A DNA stretch of 64,000 nucleotides from Ypsolopha sequella (Eukaryota > Arthropoda > Insecta > Lepidoptera > Ypsolophidae). The position numbers and the translations under genes are program-made. Under the pieces are notes generated by a model. It had not been told where the DNA came from. It saw nothing but the letters and a program-made list of their open reading frames with translations, and did not search any database. Below, piece after piece: positions 36,115 to 45,800 of this stretch. The stretch's first letter is position 1; the number at the start of each line of letters is the position of its first letter. The DNA is taken from positions 1,054,001 to 1,118,000 of the forward strand of contig OW203983.1 in assembly GCA_934047225.1 (NCBI GenBank), in the 5' to 3' direction.

Positions 36115-38426
36115 TTGACTATATATAAAGCTACATAACGGTAACTGACTGACTGACTCATTGACATGGTTGTTTAGTTGGAAGGAGTCGTTTGGGGTGG
36201 TAGTGATGTATGTATGGAATGTTGGGTGTCTAATACTGAGTGGGGAAAAACCTCGACATTTGACATTTTTTGACATTTGACATGGTTTTTTGACGTTTTA
36301 GTGAGGCGGGTCGTTGTATGGGATTTTGTATGGGAGTTTTGAAAAATTTCGCGAGTGAGTAGGCGAGCCCGAAGCGCGAGCGGGCGAAGTTCGTAGTGAT
36401 GTACCTGGGTACTAGGGATGGGAAAAATTGTCATTTTTGACATTTTTAACAGAAAGTTCGCCGGAACAAGCCCGCGAGCGCGAAGCGCGAGCGGGCGCAG
36501 TTCCTAGGGATGTCCCCGGTCACTAGGGATGGGATTTTTTTTTTTCTAAAATTTGTTACAAAAAAAATTTGTTTTGGCCATATCTTCGGAACGGAAGGTG
36601 GTACAACCCTAGGGGTCGGACCATAGGGTGCCAAAAAAGTTTCTTTTTTTTTTTTAAATGTCAAAACTTTAACCGACCGTATCTCCTAGACGGCTTGAGT
36701 TAGACCCATGTTGATGGGTGTCTAAGAAAAGGTCTCGCCGAGATCTAGCCCCCCCCGGTGTCAAAACTTTAACGGCCCGTATCTCCCAAACGGCTGGAGC
36801 TAGACCCATGTTCATGGTACTCTAAGAAAAGGGCTCGGCGAGCTCTACCTGGAAATGAAATAAAAAAAAAAAAGCCGAAAAAAAAAATTATTTTTTTGCT
36901 AAAACTTTGATCGGTCATATCTCCCGAACCGTAAGTCCTAGCGAGTTGCGGTTTCGACTTTAGTGATCGGTTTGCCGAGCGCTACCCGACCGCATAAAAA
37001 AATTTGACATTTGACATAATTTGACATTTTTTTGACAGGTCCAAAAAAGTGCTCCGATTCGCTTGAAACTCGGTATCCAGGAGTAAGTGGGGTCACTGAT
37101 TACGAATTTGTTGTCAAATTTGATACTTTTTGACAACCGACAGGGATTTTGACCCTTTTTCGAAAAAAAATTGATCGGACATTTCTTCGGATATAACGGC
37201 GAGGCCGAAAAACGAGCATGGGAGGACGGAGAACGCGCCAGTGAGGCCGAAGGCCGAGCTGGCAGCGTTCGGAGTCCGAACATGCGAGTTTTTCGGCCGA
37301 GCACGACACCGCGGCCACCAGAGTCATATCTGATGTCATCCTAGGGAGGCCGAAGGCCGAACCGAGTATAAGCGAGGCCGATGAACGAACATACGAGGCC
37401 GAAGGCCGAGTATGTGAGTTCATGAGGCCGAGTTCACTTTACCCCGAGAGCTTTACAAGACAGTTTCACTTGGACGTATCTCCCAAACGTTTGAGATTGG
37501 GCTTAGCGGGATTCGACTACGTTGAATTGGTTCAAGCACATTTAGACCGTTGACAGTTTTGACACTTGACAGCTGTCAGAGGAAACATTTCACGTAACGG
37601 ATCCCGGCGAGGCCGAAGGCCGAGCCTACAAGTGTCTTTATAGCGAGGCCGAAAAACGAGCATGGGAGGACGGAGAACGCGCCAGCGAGGCCGAAGGCCG
37701 AGCTGGCAGCGTTCGGAGTCCGAACATGCGAGTTTTTCGGCCGAGCACGACACCGCGGCTACCAGAGCCATATCTGATGTCATTCTAGGGAGGCCGAAGG
37801 CCGAACCGAGTACAAGCGAGGCCGATGAACGAACATACGAGGCCGAAGGCCGAGTATGTGAGTTCATGAGGCCGAGTTCACATAACCCCGAGGGCGTTAC
37901 AAGACAGTTTCTTTTAGATCTATCTCGCAAACGTTTGAGATTGGGCTTAGCGGGATTCGACTCCGTTGAAAGTTGGTTCCAGCACATTTCGATCGTGTAC
38001 ATTTTGGACCTTTGACAACTGTCAGAGTACACAATAGCAAAATATTAGTCCACTTCAATGGAATCAAAGTTACCACACGTATTTCAACGCGCTATTACGG
38101 TTACGACGATGACAATTTTGAATACTGATCATGACCGATGACTTTTTCCCACCCGATCATGACCGATGACATTTCGTGATACAATTGACTTCTGCCCATT
38201 ACTTGAATGTCGTCTGATCACCTGTTTCAACTCAATTTCAGCTTCCAAACGTGTTTTTAACTCGATACCTTGTCCTGTCACGTTAACGCAAAAGTTAAAA
38301 CAACAGCTACATTACAACAACAAACAACAACAAATAGAGTACAACAAAGAACAAGAAACAATAGGAACAATAGCGTTTACCACACACGCGGGCTGCCTGC
38401 AGCCCGCGCACCACGCAAAACACTAG
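36115..38426 (+). mobile_element. Helitron unit 13, subtype b interior, terminal and shortest unit
   Basis: 2312 bp. The 5' end reads T-TGA-CTATATATAAAG: the subtype-b hairpin is gone and TGA remains in its place. The GTAGGC and GCCCGC hairpins near 36360-36390 are fused into one. Both internal repeats (37198 and 37606) share the same ~90-bp deletion between GAGGCCGAAGGCCGA words, and the first also lacks its opening hairpin. The unit ends at 38426, and LINE sequence begins with the next base (T). Confidence 0.83.
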
Positions 38427-39705
38427 TCTTATTGTAAAGGTAAATTGATTGTATACCAAATTGGTTTTGAGCAAACAAAGTGCTTAAGGTAACGCATTTA
38501 ATATCTGAATGGGGATTCCGTTTATTGAGAATTTTAGGGTCTATAGAGATGTTTTTATGAATTTTAAGCACACATTGCAGTATGTATAACTGTCTGACGG
38601 TAAGAACATTTGCATCTTTATATAATTTCGTTTTTGCGCAGCATTACTTTTAAAATAGTTCTCTGTGCAATTTAGATGCTAGTAAACTAAGTTTTGGATG
38701 CACCACCCCAAACAGTTATGCCATACAGTAAAATAGACTGAACAAGAGTTGTGTAAATGTATGTAATAAGTTGCTTGTTTGATATATTACGTTAATAGTT
38801 AAACAGCTATATTAATTTTCTTGCTCTCGTTGCTACTGCTTCAAGCTGAGGGTACCAAGAGAGATTTTTGTCAATTATAATGCCTAGGTATCTGGTGGAG
38901 TTAACTCTATTAATATTGGTACAGTTGCAATTTTCATTGTTAAAGTTTGTACACGTGTGAGCAGTTAGTTTAAAGTCATTGCCGGGTTGCGAAGAGTCAT
39001 AAATAGAGAATGGCATGTAGTTGGTTTTTGTCATATTTAATGTGAGTAAGTTGAGTTTTAACCATTTAATAATACTACGCAACCTAGTTTCAGCATTAGC
39101 GAAAGTCCCTGCCCAGTCGTTTCCGTGAAAGAGCAACGCAGTATCATCTGCGTATGAAAATATATGTCCATTAGCTATATTTAAATCAGTCAGGTCGTTA
39201 ATATAAATAAGAAAAAGGGTAGGTCCTAAGACACTACCCCGTGGAACGCCATAATTAGTGCTCGAAAGATCAGTGCTGAAAGTGTTGTTATCAAGTTTAA
39301 CTCTATGAGGCCGTTTCTTAAGATAGTCAGTTAGGAGAGATAAAAAAAGTTCCTCTAACACCCACCTTTTCTAGTTTGCGGAGGGGGATAGGAGCAGAGA
39401 CGGTATCAAAAGCTTTTTTTAGGTCCAGAAATATACATAGAGTTTTTTTTTATCGTCATGATGTTTAGTTATATTTTTTGTTAGGTCTAGAATAGCATTT
39501 TAAGTTCCAATGCCGTACTGTGTATTTGATAGTGTGCCATTTGAATTTAAGAATTTAATAAGTCGGCTATTGATTTATTTTTCAATGATTTTAAAGATAA
39601 CTGTCAGCACAGCAATGGGTCTATAGTTGTTGATATCGTCTCTGCTCCCACTCTTAAAAATTGCATGTATAATAGATCTCTTCAAGTATAGAACTAGGGA
39701 GTGAC
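38427..39705 (-). mobile_element. Decayed LINE reverse transcriptase, split by the Helitron array
   Basis: Read on the minus strand from ~39690, the translation gives IIHAIFKSGSRDDINNYRPI, then frameshifts and stops, then an open stretch at 39361-38807 with GVPRGSVLGPTLFLIYINDL, the catalytic FSYADDTALL and STRYLGIIIDKNLSWYPQLE. Beyond stops it continues as LVQSILLYGITVWGGASK and LTVRQLYILQCVLKIHK, ending near IYLYNK at 38430. This order is that of non-LTR retrotransposons (Jockey/CR1/R1-like; clade not settled). The Helitron array begins inside its 3' end at 38426/38427. It is not functional: a poly-T frameshift near 39340 and several stops break it. Confidence 0.8.
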
Positions 39706-39858
39706 CTGTCTCATGGCAGTGAGGAACCCTTGCGGGTTGAAGAAGCCGGTCATCCAGAAGGCGACGGGACGTCCATTCCGAAGCCAGGTGCGGTACTGAT
39801 GGTCACGCTCCAACAACTCTGTGTACCAGAAACCGAGTGTCGCCGACTCCCACGACAC
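39706..39858 (-). CDS. DNAH5/8-like: Dynein exon M: C-terminal domain, last exon in the window
   Basis: 153 bp, 51 codons, phase 0. Encodes [51 protein letters not shown]. Relatives continue with about 125 more residues (E.TR.HKGW... onward), none of which follow here. The donor CAG|GTCACT has C at +3, which is unusual. If unspliced, the frame reads three codons and stops at TAG (39694-39696). LINE homology starts within tens of bases. Confidence 0.9.
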
Positions 39859-42800
39859 CTGCCAAAACACACATTATAACTATACGGTTCCGCTTCTTGA
39901 CGGTACCTAAGCCGTGGAGTGACAACTCACCTTGAGCCAACTGCCCGGAATGCGCGCATCGTACATAGCGTCAAGGGACTCCCGAAGTCCTTGACTCATC
40001 ACGATAGTTCCGTCAATAGCGAGCTTCAGGTCGCATAGCGTAGACTGGACAGTCTCTATCACGCGCTGGATGCGGTCTATTTCTTGCCTAGAACATACAA
40101 AAAATTCAACTAACGTAGGAACTAAATGGATATGTCGTAGGGGATGAAATACTGAGACAATTGATCCAGTGACAAAGTGTATTCAATATATTGGCAAGAA
40201 AGAATGTGCTGATTTCTGTATTTATTAGATAGCGTCATTAAAATACCTCAAAAAGATGTTCATCGGCAAGAACGCACCCATCTTCTGCAACGCTTCCTTG
40301 ACCTCAAAGCTGATGTACTGTTTTGGAAGTTTCTCCAACATGTCTTCGGCCAACCGGTACACGATGCTTTCCCGCGTCTCTCCCCCCTGACTCCCCCCCT
40401 CTTTCGGCTGCACACTCAATATTGTGTCCAGAATATCCTTAGCGCTGTTTATTTGATAAGTGATATCGGCATTGCCATGTAATCCAAACACTTCTGGAGT
40501 ATCCGTCAGAGGCAGCTGGTTAATGTAATCGACGTATCCTTGGAGATTTCTCGTCTGCGGCACTTTGTAGCCCTTGTAGAACTCGAACCCTGGTCTGAGC
40601 AGCACGTCGCAGAACCAAACGTTGGTGAAGGTGGTCAAAAGTCGTTTGTCAAAGTCGTCAGTCACTCGGCCGCCGTAATTTACCTCCCCAAGCATGTAGC
40701 AGATAGTCGGCCAGGATATGCCTTTCTTGGGGTCAATTTCGTCGAGATGATTTTGTATGAACTGCACACTGGCTGCGTAATCGGCTTGGTTGAACTCATA
40801 GGGTACATTCCATCCTAGAGGGCCGAATTTTCTCCGTTCTTGAACGATCGTGTGTAGGAAAGCCACCGCGTACAGCAATGGAGGCCACTGATGCAATGAG
40901 GAGTAGTCCAAGGTGTCTTGGGTAATGTTCTGATAGGTCCTCTTGAGACTGGCCCTGATGCCCTGTGGTGGCTCGTTTGTGAACTTGATAGCCATCTGGA
41001 GGAGGCCAATGGGAAAGTCTGTGTGTACTTCAGTGGTCAACCAGAGCCGGAAGCTCTCTTGTATGTGCTCAGTCTCGATAAGTGCGTCCATCGCTTCGAC
41101 ACAGAACGGCAGAGACAAATGAATGTTTTGAAGCAACACCCAGCCGCCTTCGTTCATTGAGTCTGATATCATCTTGCGAGCCACTATCTCTTGACCTTGT
41201 CCCATTGATACAGCTTTCAATGCTAAAAAAATGTATTAAAGTATTTAATTTATTTGTATTAACGCTGGGGGCCCTTGACTGTATAAGTATCTTGCACCCT
41301 GCAGACTCGCCTCTCGATAATCTTAACTGCTTACATATATTGCCCCCTGGCCGCCCCATAGTGGCTAGATAAGAGGCGTACAACGGCTATCCTGCTGTGT
41401 AGTTATCAAGCAGCAAGTCACAAGGTGGTGGGGCGGCAACACTATGTAAGCAGCTAAGGTTGTCGAGAGGTGAGTCTGCGGGGCGCAAGATCCTTATACA
41501 ATCAAGTGCCCCCGGCGTTATGACATTTTACACTTCCAACCTGGAGCATAGGTTCCGCTCATAATAGCGACTCAACTGCTTCTGTTTTAAAACTTCAAAA
41601 TACAGTGATAATTTGATAACTGATGTATGATAATTATATTTATTTGTATTTACTAATATATTATTTATTTTTGAATTGATTAGTTATTCAGTATGTTATG
41701 TGGAAATTGTGGAATATTGCAACGGCAATATTCCTGCGGCTGTGGTTTGTCGCGCTGACTCGCGGTAATACTTTATATTCTCTGCTCGCGGCGAGCGCGA
41801 AACCACGCCCATCAAACACTGATTTCGCCACGGTATATCCTCTTAAGGCCCCAGACTCTCTTTGCAACATTTCGCTTTCATCTTACCTGAGGCTTTAGAA
41901 GTGGCGCTCCCCCCGCTGCATTAAGTTGTTAGAGACCGCACCTGAATGTTGCTCTACTTCGTTAAATGAGTGTACGATTACTTAAAATTTGACATGTGAA
42001 GATTTTTAATTATTCAAGTAACGGTAATTTACAAAGTTTGGTTTGTTTATCGGAACAAACAAAATGAATTTGCAAAAGCAAAATAAACAAAAGTAAATCT
42101 ACCTGGAATAGATGGCTTATTGGTAGCGGTAAGAGTGATTAGTATTTAGACACAATACATCTTATAGGTCATGCAATTATTTGCAGATTTTTACCGAAGG
42201 GGTGTCAAGAGGTGTTCCGAGTGTGAACTGTGAGATGCAAGTCATAAGTCCACCCATACTTGTACCTATAAGTACACCCGCGTTTCTCTGACGATTATTA
42301 CGTCTCAACGTGATGAGCCCTATCGCTCTAAGGAAACCTGCATGCCCTAAAAAGCGGGTAGTTGTGCCAGAAAATTTTTCATTTAACTAATGCCTGACAT
42401 AAAAAATACCTTTATAAAATTTGGAAATGTAGAAAATTAATAATCAAATCGTAACAATGAAAACATTTAAAATTATGTATTCCTAATACTCACACACATA
42501 TTACAATCAGTTCTTTAAGTAATATAATATCAAAAATAGAAACTCTTACGGTAATTAAGTGTCTGTCAGTTTGTGTGTCCATGATTATGACTAAGGTGCA
42601 ATAAAAAAGGTAAAAAATTTTGTTTTAGAAATGTGATGTTTTAATGATAAGAACCGCAGCTGCGTACGTTCTTTTGTTTTGATGCATTATTGTCTAGCAC
42701 GTTGTTATCTCGACTGTCGGTTTTAGTGACTTCGATAGCTTTTTAAGATATTTTAAATAAAAGTAAGTAAAGTAATAAAAAGGATGTAGCTTCGGCTTTA

Positions 42801-45800
42801 GTTATTCCAAAAAGTGGCGACAGCGGTGCTGGTATAAAATTTTTGTCACGCCATCCCCGTGGGTTTTTAGACCACAACTTCTAAAATACGGCTTTACGGG
42901 TTTTCGAATTAACACACTTTAACATAACTTAATCTAAGCGAATTAGGGCATGCAAATATTCGCAGATTTTTACTATCCGGATAACCGGATACTTATGGTA
43001 AAAGTTAAGGGTAGTAATAAAAGCTCCGAAAACTAAATTAAAACCGCCCAAAAAAACGGCCTACCGCAAACATCTTGAAAAAAAAACCGGCCAAGTGCGA
43101 GTCAGACTCTAGTCAGAACCTAGGGTTCCGTATTGTGGATGATAAATTTAGTTTTATCATTTTTTTCGTGAATTTCTCAACCGCTTTATTTTTTCTGTAA
43201 TTCTTACGTAAACGCATATTACCATGATTTTTTTCATATTTTTCGGTCCACCAGTTTTGGAGATAAGAGGGGGACATACATTTTTTTATAGATTCTCAAA
43301 GATTTCTCGAAATATATGCAATTAAATATAGAAAAACCATATATTATTATAATAAGCTTTTTAATACCTACAATGTGATACCCATATTGTATTTTTATAA
43401 ATATTTTTTTTTATTTATTTTACTTTTTTATATTTTTAAATCACTATAGTTTTCCCGGTTATTGGTCAGTTATGATCTATAATGGACATTTTTTTCATAT
43501 TTTTCGGTCTACCAGTTTCGGACATACATACTATATTATTGTAGTTTTTTTCAAGATTTCACAAAACCAGTGCCAGTAAATATAGTAAAAGTATATATTT
43601 TTACAAGACACCTTTTTAGTGTCTACAGTTTGATACCCATATTAAATTTTTTTGGATATTTTTTATTGTTCTCACTTTTCATATTTTTTTTACAATGTAA
43701 TATGTAGGCAAATTAATGCTATTTTTGTGCCAAATTTCATGTCTTTATCTTTACGGTGCTAAAGTTATGATGCTGTGAAATACGGACGGACGTAGATTAG
43801 ACTTAATTTTATCGAAACAGGGATTTCTTAAAATATTCAAAAAATATTTTATCCATTGTTGTTTACTTATTAAATGATAAGTGCAATATTCAAGTAGAGC
43901 AACTTTCATGATACAGTTCGCCTCTCCATAAGAATCTACGCGAGGGAAAGGGAGCAACCGTGCGAGCGGGAGGTAAAATGACGTCGAGCTACACAACACA
44001 CGTCTGAACGCTGCGATGTCCCGGCGAAACTGAGGGAAATATCGACGCGTTTTGTGTTTTAAACTCTCGATAAGTTTCGATTTGATAAATGTTCTTAAAA
44101 TATTTTTTTAAATACCGTTTTTCGTTATTTCACTTATTAATAGTTCTATTCTACGTGTTTCAAATTTGACTACGCTAAAGGATAGTTTTCTAGTAGAAAA
44201 AAAATATTTTATCAGTGGTTGAATTCATAAAATCACAACTACTTAAAGCACTCGAAATAAGAAAACTAAAGTATTATCCAAAAAAGTAACCAGGTAAGAT
44301 TATTGTTGAAGATATGGGAATAAATGTTACCTGAATAAATTTCTTGTTTTTGTCATAATTTTTACGTGACGTGTGCATGAATGAGACTCTCAACGCGTAG
44401 AACATAAATAAAGGTATGTTTAAAGCCTAAAAAACTTATTAAAAGTAGCATCAAAGTAAATGAAAAAATTAGTTTTGAAATCTTCAAATTCCACACTATA
44501 AATTAACGTAAAAGGTATTTTATTTATTGCTTTCTTACTAACTAAAATAAAATCTTTCTTTTCTGATAATTCTGCAAGAATACTGATTTTTAGCGGACTG
44601 GAGCCTTAATGGCAATAGTAAGTTTCACAAGATGTTGCAAAATAGGTCATTCCCACGACTGACACCTGACACCACGTCAAAAGAAATGCCGCTGTCTTGA
44701 CTCTAGAAACAAAAGGACCCGCCGCCGGCCTCAGACTGCTCATTACCTGACCCTCGAATCACATGGAGTTGCATTTTATAATAGAAGTCATATACAGGGT
44801 GGAAAAAATTAAAGGGCTCTGGAGGGGAACTACCTTAAATCCTTTAGTTAGCTCATTTTACTGAAAGGAAACATTCCTTTATTTTTTAAAAGAAACAAAA
44901 CTGCATTCAAAGATCTTCTAAAATTTGCTTGTCTCACCTGGGAATAGAACCAACTAAAAATAAAAAAAACAAACCCTCGCTATTTTTTATACGAATCGGT
45001 AGGATTATTGTTCAGGATAAAATTTGTCTACTAAACATTTGGTCTTACACTCATCTGTTGAAAGTTATCGTTCAAATTTCAAATTTGTTGCTCCGCGTTG
45101 CAAAAAAAATACGTTCACTTTTTAAACTTTTCGTCGGTACATAGATTTATTATTACCATTTAACGATTTTCTTATCGAATTCCTCAACAAGTACTTAAGA
45201 TAAATAACATTAGCCAGCTTGTACTTCATACGATGTCTTTTGATGTTAGATATATAAAACAATTATAACGTGTCATTTACTTGTTACAAGTGAACAGTAC
45301 TAGGTATTGTTAATAAAGAACTTGTAATAAATGTTCAATTTCATGGGTATCTCGTACAACAGATGAGTGTAAGACGAAATGTTTATTGGACAAATTTTAC
45401 CCTGAACAATAATCCTACCGATTCTTATAATAAAATAGCGAGGGTTTATTTTTTTAAGTTTTGGTTGGTTCGATTCCTGGGTGAGACAAGCGAATTTTAG
45501 AAGATCTTTGAATGCAGATTTGTTTCTTTTGAAAAATAAAGGAATGTTTCCTTTCAGTAAAATGAGCTAACTAAAGGATTTAAGGTAGTTCCCCTCCAGG
45601 GCCCTTAAATTTTTTCCATCCTGTATAGCGGAAGTATCGTTTTCTAAAAACAAGTATATACTGAGTGAGGGGTGAATAGATCGCTTGGCATCATCTCGCT
45701 AAACAGCGTATAAGACGCCGCAACAAGAGCTGTCAATAGGGAGCCTATCATATTGGCGTCGGTACATAATTGAACTAGAGCTAATGTAACTCACGTATCT

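Larger units (their letters stand above)
1..38426 (+). repeat. Head-to-tail array of non-autonomous Helitron-like elements
   Basis: Thirteen full units and one partial unit follow each other directly in one orientation. Unit boundaries are set by an invariant 40-bp 3' end that finishes in CTAG, at 1112, 4227, 6771, 9853, 12960, 15583, 18198, 21261, 24360, 27956, 30402, 33040, 36114 and 38426. The next base always begins a unit 5' end: TC TATATATTATAAAG in subtype a, or a hairpin-bearing variant in subtype b. Known Helitrons begin with TC, end with a GC-rich hairpin a few to ~15 bases before CTRR, and insert between A and T, and these units fit that plan. No Rep/helicase coding was seen, so the units are non-autonomous. 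The array runs off the left edge. Confidence 0.85.
41223..45794. other. Dynein intron J-K (4.6 kb), repeat-rich
   Basis: Holds the MITE at 41260-41520, a lepidopteran-type repeat at 43086-43793 and the foldback at 44791-45627. The rest is AT-rich DNA with scattered decayed repeats and no coding signal that I can support. Confidence 0.7.

Noticed and set aside
36350..36400. A distinct new hairpin type in unit 13
   Set aside because: It is a fusion of the GTAGGC and GCCCGC hairpins by deletion between shared words, not an independent form.
1..38426. CRISPR-like array
   Set aside because: The repeats are hundreds of bases to kilobases long with no short unique spacers, and the host is a eukaryote.
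1..38426. Autonomous Helitron carrying Rep/helicase
   Set aside because: No Rep (HxH, YxxxY) or helicase motif was seen in any frame of the array. The units are non-autonomous.
43751..43999. Minus-strand frame of 82 codons in intron J-K
   Set aside because: Lies across the end of an interspersed repeat and AT-rich DNA. No motif or splice support.
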